Part shown: one piece after another, positions 1-6,071 of the stretch
How positions within the stretch are numbered: position 1 is the stretch's first letter
Layout: every line of letters begins with the position of its first letter
Origin: Bacteroidota bacterium
Lineage (GTDB): Bacteria; Bacteroidota; Bacteroidia; UBA8524
DNA: 10,492 nt
Direction of reading: 5' to 3'
NCBI GenBank assembly: GCA_003531115.1
Contig: DQHT01000153.1
Span: forward strand, 1 to 10,492
Made by a program: the position numbers and the translations under genes
The notes under the pieces: generated by a model
What the model saw: the letters and a program-made list of their open reading frames with translations, nothing else
The model's database searches: none
Told to the model about the DNA's origin: nothing

Positions 1-66
1 GTCAACTTTTTTCAGGACGACACAGAGTTATGGGTTTTGCCCGCCGAAGCTTTTAATGAATTTTAA
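1..66 (+). CDS. C-terminal end of an unidentified protein (5' truncated by the window)
   Basis: Frame 1 is open from the first base to a TAA at 64-66 and encodes 21 residues ending in ELWVLPAEAFNEF. The composition, with Trp, Phe and acidic residues and no rare codons, looks like a genuine protein end. The neighbouring minus-strand gene begins its stop codon on the same TTAA, which is the way compact convergent genes usually meet. The fragment is too short to assign a family. The chief alternative is a chance open frame. Confidence 0.5.
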   Translation, partial: VNFFQDDTELWVLPAEAFNEF

Positions 67-383
67 GAGGAACCTGATTCCTGGTAAAGCGTAGGCGGGG
101 TTTTCAGGTAGTCTATGATTATATGGAGCAGGGCGGCACATTCCTGAAGCTCATTTATTCGCTGGCGATTCGGATCAGCAAGGCAATACTGGCTGGCATC
201 ATAAAGGAGGTCAATTTCCTTTTCGAAAACCCGGATCAGGACTTCCACTGTCTTAGGACTCAAAGCGGTATTATCAAATGCATGCTTCTCAATAAGTACC
301 AAAAACCCGTTCAGATGAAAAAGCCCGTTGATCCGAAGGCCGGCAATGGCTTCGGTCAATTGCGGAGTAGTAACTAGTTCCAT
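63..383 (-). CDS. Small hypothetical protein, helical
   Basis: This encodes a 106-residue protein starting from the ATG at 383 (MELVTTPQLTEAI). The frame also extends 12 codons upstream to a TTG at 419. I prefer the ATG because it is a stronger start codon, but neither start has a clear Shine-Dalgarno sequence. The protein has no signal peptide and no transmembrane segment. It is rich in Leu, Ile and Glu and reads as alpha-helical, for example around VEVLIRVFEKEIDLLYDASQ and INELQECAALLHIIIDYLKT. I recognise no catalytic motif or named family. Its TAA stop overlaps the stop of the convergent gene at 1-66. Function is unknown; it could be a small cytosolic regulator or adaptor, but nothing in the sequence shows this. 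Confidence 0.6.
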   Translation of the reverse strand: MELVTTPQLTEAIAGLRINGLFHLNGFLVLIEKHAFDNTALSPKTVEVLIRVFEKEIDLLYDASQYCLADPNRQRINELQECAALLHIIIDYLKTPPTLYQESGSS

Positions 384-468
384 GCGTTCATGTTGTATTT
401 GATTAAAAACATACACCAATTCTTATGGCCATGTCCATACTTATCATGTTTCGGCCTTGTTTTTGTTG

Positions 469-500
469 ATGAAACTAGGTAAACGCGGACCTTGTTTCAT
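469..500. repeat. Imperfect 12-bp inverted repeat (hairpin) in the intergenic gap
   Basis: The left arm ATGAAACTAGGT (469-480) and right arm ACCTTGTTTCAT (489-500) are complementary at 11 of 12 positions, with a single T-T mismatch and an 8-base loop AAACGCGG. No T-tract follows on either strand, so this is not an intrinsic terminator by itself. The right-arm core CCTTGTTT (490-497) also occurs upstream at 455-462, so the left arm could pair with either copy. Confidence 0.6.
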
Positions 501-510
501 AATGATCTGA

Positions 511-520
511 GGCAGCTGCC
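511..520. repeat. Perfect 10-bp palindrome GGCAGCTGCC
   Basis: GGCAGCTGCC is self-complementary. Its half-sites GGCAG and CTGCC recur in the hairpin just downstream (CTGCC at 529-533, GGCAG at 541-545). Alternative pairings between the two elements are therefore possible on paper, as in an attenuator. It could equally be a protein-binding site or a coincidence. Confidence 0.4.
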
Positions 521-527
521 CCAATTC

Positions 528-553
528 CCTGCCCGAAGGAGGCAGGTTTTATT
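528..553 (+). terminator. Possible intrinsic terminator, plus strand
   Basis: CCTGCC (528-533) pairs perfectly with GGCAGG (541-546) around a 7-base loop. The stem is followed at once by TTTTATT on the plus strand, but by no T-run on the minus strand. No plus-strand gene ends directly upstream, so it would terminate either an unannotated plus-strand transcript from the 420-528 gap or antisense transcription into the minus-strand gene at 591-860. The stem is only 6 bp and the T-tract is interrupted, so the call is tentative. Confidence 0.35.
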
Positions 554-590
554 AAAATACATTCCTAAATCATACAGAATGAATCTGTTG

Positions 591-860
591 TCACGAAGTG
601 TGGGAACTTCCTTTTACCTCATCGCTAATCTTGCCTGATCCCAGTCCGGGAAAATAAGCGTCAATATTAATCTTGCATTTAAAACAAATCGACTCAGCCT
701 CATAAACCCGAACATTTGTCCTTCCTGTCAACCTGTTCTTTAATTGATTTTCACTCCAATTCATTGCTTCCAGTATTTGTAACTTTAACATATACTGCTG
801 TTTAGGTTCAAAAGAGTGATACATCTTTCTAAATGCAAGATTGATTTCTTTCTGAGTCAT
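591..860 (-). CDS. Small putative helix-turn-helix DNA-binding protein
   Basis: This 89-residue protein starts at the ATG at 860 (MTQKEINLAF) and ends at TGA 591-593. Residues about 25-69 (LKLQILEAMNWSENQLKNRL, then TGRTNV and YEAESICFKCKINIDAYF) resemble the short helix-turn-helix domains common in Bacteroidetes regulators, of the type ILEAxGWSxxTFYNKLxGRT followed by a helix that reads like an index of regulatory recognition. This is pattern recognition, not a database match. The C-terminus (GLGSGKISDEVKGSSHTS) looks disordered. A Bacteroidetes-type promoter lies 44 bases upstream. The gene is divergent from the putative HTH/coiled-coil gene at 940-1362, with about 80 bp between ATGs. It may be a transcription factor for itself or its neighbour. 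Confidence 0.65.
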   Translation of the reverse strand: MTQKEINLAFRKMYHSFEPKQQYMLKLQILEAMNWSENQLKNRLTGRTNVRVYEAESICFKCKINIDAYFPGLGSGKISDEVKGSSHTS

Positions 861-903
861 TGCTTATTTGTATTTTTACACCATCAGGGCACTATTACAC
901 TTA

Positions 904-935
904 CAAAAGTAAATAATAATCGTGCATAAAAACAA
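904..935 (-). promoter_or_regulatory. Bacteroidetes-type promoter for the gene at 591-860, with overlapping dyad
   Basis: Read on the minus strand, TACTTTTG (904-911) matches the Bacteroidetes -7 consensus TAnnTTTG exactly, and a TTG (933-935) lies 21 bases upstream as a possible -33 box. Transcription would begin near 897-900, giving a leader of about 40 bases to the ATG at 860. The -7 box sits in the small dyad TTAC-AAAA-GTAA (901-912), which could be an operator. The -33 element falls at the start of the divergent gene. Confidence 0.5.
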
Positions 936-939
936 TTAC

Positions 940-1362
940 ATGGAGCATAAAAATATTTACGAAAAACGTAAAGCTCAGTTTTACAAGGACTTAAAATTAG
1001 AGATCGATCGGGCTAAAGTTTCCTATACTGAACTTTCTAAAAATTTGCCCATGTACTCCAGTAAACAGGCTTTCGGACAAGCTCTAAACAACCAGACTTT
1101 AAAACTCGAAGCTTTGTTTGCAATTGCCGACGGGCTTGATAAGCATCTCCTGATTCGCTTTTTGGATACAGAGGACAGTTCCTTGGAGCAAACCTTAAAT
1201 GATCCGGAAAGTCTATATGCGGGGAAAAATCAGAAATTAAACGAGTGCAGGGAGCAGCTAAAAACGCGGGATCAGATCATCCAGGACCTCCGGGAAAGTC
1301 TCCGCGATAAGCAAATGATCATTGATATTTTGCAAAAACAGCTGGAAAACAAGAAAAAATAG
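940..1362 (+). CDS. Putative HTH protein with C-terminal coiled coil
   Basis: The protein has 140 residues from the ATG at 940 (MEHKNIYEKRKAQF). A GTG six codons upstream at 922 is an alternative start giving 146 residues, and neither has a convincing Shine-Dalgarno sequence. The N-terminal half has a helical segment (VSYTELSKNLPMYSSKQAFG, then QALNNQTLKLEALFAIADGL) that resembles the helix-turn-helix of small regulators. From about residue 97 to the end (NECREQLKTRDQIIQDLRES onward) hydrophobic residues recur at heptad spacing among many charged residues, indicating a coiled coil, presumably for dimerisation. The protein is very Lys-rich and its DNA is more AT-rich by eye than the genes further right. 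There is no signal peptide or membrane span. The gene is divergent from the putative HTH gene at 591-860; mutual control is possible but unproven. Confidence 0.65.
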   Translation: MEHKNIYEKRKAQFYKDLKLEIDRAKVSYTELSKNLPMYSSKQAFGQALNNQTLKLEALFAIADGLDKHLLIRFLDTEDSSLEQTLNDPESLYAGKNQKLNECREQLKTRDQIIQDLRESLRDKQMIIDILQKQLENKKK

Positions 1363-1557
1363 CCCCGTCCGTCCCGGGCAGTCCGCTAATTTTCTTGAAT
1401 TATTCTTTTGCTTTTTCGTAGGCACAGGTATGGATAAAGCAACGACAAGCTGTGCAGAAGGTAATTGATTCATTTTATGAAGGGTACAATTGAAAGTTTA
1501 GGAATATTTTCATAAATCAGTCCATAACCGTTTGGGTAAATTGGATGTTAGTAGTAA

Positions 1558-1589
1558 TAGTTAACTAGGAAAAATATTTGTAATATTTT
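1558..1589. repeat. Paired AT-rich palindromes upstream of the glycosylase gene
   Basis: Two perfect dyads lie 3 bases apart. TAGTTAACTA (1558-1567) is fully self-complementary, and AAAATATT-tgt-AATATTTT (1571-1589) is an 8-bp inverted repeat with a 3-base spacer. The half-site AATATTTT also occurs alone at 1503-1510. They sit about 80-100 bases before the glycosylase start and look like operator sites, although AT-rich DNA produces such dyads by chance fairly often. The rest of the 1363-1665 gap holds no convincing gene. Confidence 0.4.
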
Positions 1590-1653
1590 GAAAAACAGGC
1601 GTTTATCAACAGGAGAGGGGATAAAATTAGCTGGGATATAGCTTGATGTGATT

Positions 1654-1661
1654 TACATTTG
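1654..1661 (+). promoter_or_regulatory. TAnnTTTG box directly before the glycosylase ATG
   Basis: TACATTTG matches the Bacteroidetes -7 consensus exactly and ends only 4 bases before the ATG at 1666. If it is active, transcription would start almost at the ATG and give a nearly leaderless mRNA. No good -33 TTG lies at the usual spacing, so it may be a chance match. Confidence 0.25.
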
Positions 1662-1665
1662 TTAT

Positions 1666-2283
1666 ATGCCAAGTACCCTGTTTGTGCATGATCCGGAGTT
1701 TTATGCCGTAGTAAAGGATATTGAACTCTCTGAAGTGGTTCCGGACCCGGACTATTTTAACTACCTGCTGCGAGCGGTTGCCTATCAACAGGTTTCCGGA
1801 ACGGTGGGAGAGGGCATGCACGGACAGTTTTTGGAATTGTTTCCTTCCAAAAAACCCACCCCTCAGGAAGTATTGGATATGTCCTTCGATACCTTTCGTG
1901 AAGCCGGTCTTTCAGGTCAAAAATCGACCTATATGCAAAATATAGCCCGGTTTTGGATTGAAAATAAGGTAACAAATGAAATGTTATCCGGAATGTTAAA
2001 TGTGGATCTCATCGCATTTTTAACGCAAATAAAAGGGGTAGGGCGCTGGACGGCTGAAATGCTGATGATATACGGAATGGCGCGAAAAGATGTATTCCCC
2101 ATTGAGGATATTATCATTCAACAGGGTTTTGCGGAAATTTTCGGTATGCAGGACCTTCATCTTAAAGAATTAAAACGCCAGATGGTATTAAGGTCGGATA
2201 AATGGGAGCCTCACCGCAGTTGTGCGGCCAGATTGATATGGACCTGGAAAATGAAACAATTGGAGGATAGCAGTAACTCCTAG
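1666..2283 (+). CDS. AlkA-type DNA-3-methyladenine glycosylase II (HhH-GPD family)
   Basis: This is a 205-residue base-excision repair glycosylase that would remove alkylated bases such as 3-methyladenine from DNA. With the ATG at 1666 as residue 1, residues 40-46 (AYQQVSG) match the QQ-containing helix of the family (usually GQQxS). Residues 119-133 (LTQIKGVGRWTAEML) are the helix-hairpin-helix DNA-binding motif. Residues 143-152 (DVFPIEDIII) hold the GPD loop, with the catalytic Asp expected at position 148. The residue before it is Glu where many AlkA proteins have Asp (FPxDD). The length fits the short, AlkA-C-terminal-only form without the N-terminal domain of E. coli AlkA. A GTG at 1648 in the same frame is an alternative start but the extra six residues add nothing recognisable. 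No partner repair gene is adjacent. Confidence in the family is high and in the exact substrate moderate. Confidence 0.9.
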   Translation: MPSTLFVHDPEFYAVVKDIELSEVVPDPDYFNYLLRAVAYQQVSGTVGEGMHGQFLELFPSKKPTPQEVLDMSFDTFREAGLSGQKSTYMQNIARFWIENKVTNEMLSGMLNVDLIAFLTQIKGVGRWTAEMLMIYGMARKDVFPIEDIIIQQGFAEIFGMQDLHLKELKRQMVLRSDKWEPHRSCAARLIWTWKMKQLEDSSNS

Positions 2284-2361
2284 CGAAAAATTCACGGAAA
2301 GTCAGTAGATTGATGCCAAATTATTAGGAGAACTTGCTCCCTGTAAGTAAATCGATTAACC

Positions 2362-3045
2362 ATGGCATTAGATTATCTCAAAATGACACTGGACCTTCAT
2401 TCGGTCCCAAACACCTACACCGTTAAAGTTAGTTTCAACGGATTACCTCTGTCAAATGTTTCCAACCTGGCCTATATGGCGAATGAGAAATACTACAAGG
2501 CAGAAAACATTCAGTTGGGGGTTACCAAAACCTTTTCGCATACTTCAACAAATCCTGCATCACACCTTCAGCCTTATGAAGCTGATGAAGTGATCCTGAT
2601 CAAGGAAAATGATACACTCCAGCTTCGGGGTGGGGGGATCATCAAAACAACCCATTACCCGCCGCCTTACAACAGGAAAGAAAAATACACCTACGAAAAC
2701 AGCGGAATACTCAATCAGGTTTATTTGTCGGAATTGACGATTGAAAGCGATGGTTCGGGCAACTATACGCTATCGGGAAAGGTGAAATTAAAACCCGGAC
2801 AAACGTCGACTTTTCAAATTAATCCCGCTGCTGCACTGACAACCGGATTTTCTGGCCGTAGTTCAGAAGTTCTGGAGATCCATATTGAACCGGGGTCGCT
2901 GACAGAAGCCACCTTTTCAGGCATCACACTCGACAACAACGACATCGATGAAACTACCCCGTGTACCGTGATCATCCATACGGGTAACCAACTTGATTTT
3001 AACAACAGCTACCTAAAAAGCGCCTGGTTCTTTATCAAGGATTAA
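2362..3045 (+). CDS. Hypothetical beta-rich protein, translationally linked to the histidine kinase
   Basis: This is a 227-residue protein starting at the ATG at 2362 (MALDYLKMTLDL). There is no signal peptide, transmembrane segment or recognisable catalytic motif. Alternating hydrophobic/polar stretches with many Thr, Ser, Asn and Gly residues (for example NTYTVKVSFNGLPLSN, YLSELTIESDGSGNYTLSGK and LEIHIEPGSLTEATFSG) suggest one or more beta-sandwich domains. Residues 98-110 (THYPPPYNRKEKY) form a proline/aromatic/basic loop. The only Cys is near position 201. Its TAA shares its last A with the ATG of the downstream histidine kinase (TAATG), so the two are probably co-transcribed and translationally coupled. 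I do not recognise the family. It may be a partner or target of the two-component system, but function is not shown. No clear promoter is visible in the 78-base gap upstream. Confidence 0.8.
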   Translation: MALDYLKMTLDLHSVPNTYTVKVSFNGLPLSNVSNLAYMANEKYYKAENIQLGVTKTFSHTSTNPASHLQPYEADEVILIKENDTLQLRGGGIIKTTHYPPPYNRKEKYTYENSGILNQVYLSELTIESDGSGNYTLSGKVKLKPGQTSTFQINPAAALTTGFSGRSSEVLEIHIEPGSLTEATFSGITLDNNDIDETTPCTVIIHTGNQLDFNNSYLKSAWFFIKD

Positions 3046-4841
3046 TGCGAAAAGCAGGTCTCTTTCTTTTCTTTTTTGTCCTGGTTTTTATCCGTGTTTC
3101 CGGACAAGATCAGCGTTGGGAAAAAGAACTTCTGGTCCTGGATTCAGTCCACCAGGCGAGCAACTCCTCTCGGGCATTGGCGGCGTATCTGGATTTTTTG
3201 AAATCCCATCATTCCGACAGCGCAGCAAAAGGAGCGGTGTACCGCAGGCTTGGAAATGTTTACCGGGACCAGGGGAACTTTGAGACTTCCTTATTCTACC
3301 AGCTTCGTGCCATTGAACTTGCCGATGAAAACGGAGATATCCTGAGCAATGCATCTTCCCTGAACAATATTGCTTCTTTGTATTATTCTCTGGGCGACAG
3401 GGAACAGGCTCTGCGCTATTTTTTGGAATCGTACCGGCTGTTTGGTCTTTTGGCCAGGGAAAAATCCATCGCAAAAAAAGGCCAAAGCGATCTGGCTTTG
3501 AACCTGTCAAGCATTTATCAGGAAATGGGAAAATATGGGGAAGCCCGGCATTTTCTTGACCTCTCTTTCGTGCATTTACGCGATTTTGGCGATACCACGG
3601 AAATCATTTACCTCTACCTGCTGGAAGGAGATCTTGCCGCAGCCGAAGGGAAACTGAACAGCTGGGAAACAAGCCTGAACAGGGCACATACTTATTTGCA
3701 GGAAAGAAGCGACCCCTATGCCGAACTCTTGTTCGTCCAGCAAAAAGCTGATTATTATGGTCGCACCGGTGCTAAGGATTCCGTCAAAATTTACCTGGAA
3801 AAAGCCCTGGATCTCGCCTATTCGCTGGAAAACACCGAATCCATACGCAATACGGCCAAACGCTTGTCAGCGTGGTTCGACCAAAAGGGTGACAGCCTGG
3901 AAGCATACCACTATTTGAAAATTTACCAGGTATTCAACGATAGTCTGCTTGACGCGGGACGCATCAAGGCTATGATCGATGCTGAACAGAAATACCAGAA
4001 TATAGCCAAAACAAGAGACCTGGAACAAAGGGAACTGGAACTGAAAAAACGGCGCTTCCAACTCCTGTTTATGGGGAGTTTATGCCTCCTGCTTTTGGTA
4101 TTGTCGGTATTGCTCGTTCAAAACCGGAATAAAACAAAAAAACTGGCGCAAAAGGAACTTCTCCTGAAAGATAGCCGTATCCGGGAATTGATGCAGGAAC
4201 AGGAATTGAAGAGTATCGATGCCATGTTGAAAGGGCAGGACGAAGAAAGGCAACGGATCGCACAGGACCTTCACGACCGGCTGGGCAGTATTTTATCCAC
4301 CGTCAAACTTCATTTTTCGACCATGGAGGAAGAGATACGCAAGCTGCAGGACAAGCAACACCAGAGTTATAAACTGGCAACGGAAATGCTCGATGAAGCG
4401 GTAGATGAAGTGAGAAAGATCTCCCATGACCTGCATAGCGGATCTATCTCTAAATTCGGACTTAAAACAGCTGTAAACCAGCTCATTCAGGCTATTGAAA
4501 GCAGTAATGCCATCCATATTCAGTTTTTTGATAATCAGATCGACGGACAGGATTATGCCTCCTTTGAGGTTGAGCTGTACCGTATCATACAGGAATTGTT
4601 GAGCAATACACTCAAGCATGCAGGAGCTACTGAGGTGAATATGCAGCTTACACGAAACGAAGGGTTTATAACTTTTTCTTATGAAGACAATGGCAAAGGA
4701 ATGGATCCTGAATTATTGAAAAAAAGTGAAGGGCTCGGGATGGTGAGCATTCAGAACAGGGTGCGAAAAATAAACGGACGCAGTACGCTTGACAGTACAC
4801 CCGGCCATGGTTTTACTTTTATAATAGAAATACCTTTATGA
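3045..4841 (+). CDS. TPR-containing sensor histidine kinase (HPK7 / NarX-LiaS type)
   Basis: This 598-residue sensor kinase presumably autophosphorylates on His and passes phosphate to the response regulator encoded immediately downstream. Residues 1-20 are a signal peptide (hydrophobic run LFLFFFVLVFI, likely cut before QDQ). Residues about 60-300 are helical tetratricopeptide-like repeats (for example YRRLGNVYRDQGNFETSLFY at 66-85 and SLNNIASLYYSLGDREQALR at 105-124), which would lie in the periplasm. A single membrane span follows at about 338-358, then a coiled linker to about 395. The dimerisation/H-box ERQRIAQDLHDRLG (401-414) has the phospho-acceptor His410. The ATPase domain shows the N-box QELLSNTLKHA (516-526), G1 DNGKGMD (548-554) and G2 GLGMVSIQNR (563-572). 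The gene overlaps the upstream hypothetical by 1 base and the downstream regulator by 4 (ATGA). The ligand is unknown. Confidence 0.93.
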   Translation: MRKAGLFLFFFVLVFIRVSGQDQRWEKELLVLDSVHQASNSSRALAAYLDFLKSHHSDSAAKGAVYRRLGNVYRDQGNFETSLFYQLRAIELADENGDILSNASSLNNIASLYYSLGDREQALRYFLESYRLFGLLAREKSIAKKGQSDLALNLSSIYQEMGKYGEARHFLDLSFVHLRDFGDTTEIIYLYLLEGDLAAAEGKLNSWETSLNRAHTYLQERSDPYAELLFVQQKADYYGRTGAKDSVKIYLEKALDLAYSLENTESIRNTAKRLSAWFDQKGDSLEAYHYLKIYQVFNDSLLDAGRIKAMIDAEQKYQNIAKTRDLEQRELELKKRRFQLLFMGSLCLLLLVLSVLLVQNRNKTKKLAQKELLLKDSRIRELMQEQELKSIDAMLKGQDEERQRIAQDLHDRLGSILSTVKLHFSTMEEEIRKLQDKQHQSYKLATEMLDEAVDEVRKISHDLHSGSISKFGLKTAVNQLIQAIESSNAIHIQFFDNQIDGQDYASFEVELYRIIQELLSNTLKHAGATEVNMQLTRNEGFITFSYEDNGKGMDPELLKKSEGLGMVSIQNRVRKINGRSTLDSTPGHGFTFIIEIPL

Positions 4842-5485
4842 CTGAAAAAATTAAATTGATGATCGCCGACGATCACCAGATGTTTTCGGATGGTCTGGTT
4901 TCCATATTTCAAAACGACGATGATATACAAATCGTGGGAATCGCGGCCAATGGTATCGAGTTGATGCGTCTTCTTGAACAGAAAGAGGCTGATCTGGTGC
5001 TGATGGATCTGAGCATGCCCCAGATGAACGGAGAAGAGGCCAGTAAAGAAATCCTCAGCCTTTACCCGGAAATGAAAATTATCGTGCTGACCATGCACCA
5101 CACGCCGGATATTGTATTGCCTTTGGTCGATAGCGGGGTTCACGGATTCATGTTAAAAAACTCCGGCAAATCGGAGTTAAAAACAGCGATTGCCCAGGTT
5201 ATGGATGGTGATGGTTATTTCAGTGCTGAAATCATCCGTATGCTCACCAACCGCAAGAAAGTCCAAACAGATGAGGTCGTGCTTACCCGAAGAGAAAAGG
5301 AAATTCTGGAATTGATCTATAAAGGAATGCCAACGGCTGAGATCGCTGAGAAACTCTTCATTTCACCCTATACAGTGGAAACGCACCGGAGAAATCTGTT
5401 GAGTAAAACGGATACGCGCAACGCCACCCAACTCATCAATAAGGCAATAGAAAAAGGCTGGATAAAGGTAGGCACCCGGCTATGA
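4838..5485 (+). CDS. NarL/LuxR-family response regulator
   Basis: This 215-residue DNA-binding regulator is the likely partner of the kinase immediately upstream, whose stop codon overlaps this ATG in ATGA. The receiver domain (about 4-121) has the acidic pair D11-D12, phospho-acceptor Asp57 in LVLMDLSMP, the switch Thr85 in VLTMHH and Lys107 in FMLKNSG. The LuxR-type helix-turn-helix follows at about 147-204 (LTRREKEILELIYKGMPTAE, then IAEKLFISPYTVETHRRNLL), with the usual conserved residues. The product should activate or repress target genes once phosphorylated; the targets are not shown here. It ends in a 6-base overlap with riboflavin synthase on the opposite strand. Confidence 0.95.
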   Translation: MTEKIKLMIADDHQMFSDGLVSIFQNDDDIQIVGIAANGIELMRLLEQKEADLVLMDLSMPQMNGEEASKEILSLYPEMKIIVLTMHHTPDIVLPLVDSGVHGFMLKNSGKSELKTAIAQVMDGDGYFSAEIIRMLTNRKKVQTDEVVLTRREKEILELIYKGMPTAEIAEKLFISPYTVETHRRNLLSKTDTRNATQLINKAIEKGWIKVGTRL

Positions 5486-6070
5486 CCGCATCAACAGCAG
5501 CTTTTCTACGTATTTACCGATAATATCAAATTCAAGATTGACCTCATCGCCAATTTCTATTTGATGGAAGGTGGTATGCGCGTAGGTATACGGGATAACG
5601 GCCACCGAAAACCGGTCTTCTTGCGAATTGACCACCGTTAAACTGACTCCGTTCACACAAATGCTTCCTTTTTCGACCGTAACATGGCTTTTATCGTGTT
5701 GAAAGGTGAACAGCCAACTGCCATCCTGATCTGCTTTGTTTATACAACGGGCCTTCTGGTCAACATGGCCCTGCACGATATGTCCGTCGAGACGACCATT
5801 CATGACCATACAGCGTTCCAGATTCACCTTGCGCCCCGTTTTCCAGGATTTTAAATTGGTTTTTTCAAGCGTTTCATGGATGGCGGTAACCATATGGGTG
5901 TGTTTGGCAGGGTCGATGGCCACCACAGTAAGACAAACCCCGTCGTGCGACATACTTTGATCGATACGCAGGTCATTACTAATGGCCGACTCCACCGTAA
6001 AATGGATGTTTCCCGCGTCTTGCCTGATCTCCCTGATTTTACCCAAATCTTCTATAATGCCAGTAAACAT
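5480..6070 (-). CDS. ribE: Riboflavin synthase alpha chain
   Basis: This 196-residue enzyme converts two molecules of 6,7-dimethyl-8-ribityllumazine to riboflavin in the last step of riboflavin synthesis. It starts with the family signature MFTGIIEDLG and has two lumazine-binding repeats. The first is centred on SHDGVCLTVV (41-50) and the second on VNGVSLTVV (139-147), with HIVQGHVD (97-104) between them. The first repeat has His where many proteins have Asn/Val before the Gly-Val-Cys core. The length is typical for a full two-domain alpha chain. The ATG at 6070 follows the stop of the upstream secreted-protein gene by one base, so it is probably the last gene of a minus-strand operon with sdhCAB; its product is the precursor of the FAD used by SdhA. 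Its TAG overlaps the end of the convergent response regulator gene by 6 bases. Confidence 0.96.
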   Translation of the reverse strand: MFTGIIEDLGKIREIRQDAGNIHFTVESAISNDLRIDQSMSHDGVCLTVVAIDPAKHTHMVTAIHETLEKTNLKSWKTGRKVNLERCMVMNGRLDGHIVQGHVDQKARCINKADQDGSWLFTFQHDKSHVTVEKGSICVNGVSLTVVNSQEDRFSVAVIPYTYAHTTFHQIEIGDEVNLEFDIIGKYVEKLLLMRS

Positions 6071-6071
6071 A

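Noticed and set aside
123..377. Plus-strand open frame of 84 codons
   Set aside because: It lies wholly opposite the minus-strand hypothetical gene, has no recognisable motif and no start signal; the minus-strand reading has the more protein-like composition.
1362..1400. Possible terminator after the coiled-coil gene (GCCC ... GGGC)
   Set aside because: The stem is only 4 bp with a 10-base loop and is not followed directly by a T-run.
1258..1473. Minus-strand open frame of 71 codons overlapping the 3' end of the coiled-coil gene
   Set aside because: Half of it is antisense to a clear coiled coil, and the rest shows no protein-like pattern.
2327..2340. GGAG-aacttg-CTCC hairpin before the 227-residue protein
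   Set aside because: A 4-bp stem is too short to support a regulatory call.
3088..3510. Minus-strand open frame of 140 codons
   Set aside because: It is antisense to the signal peptide and TPR region of the histidine kinase, and is rich in Pro, Gly, Arg and Cys as shadow frames often are.
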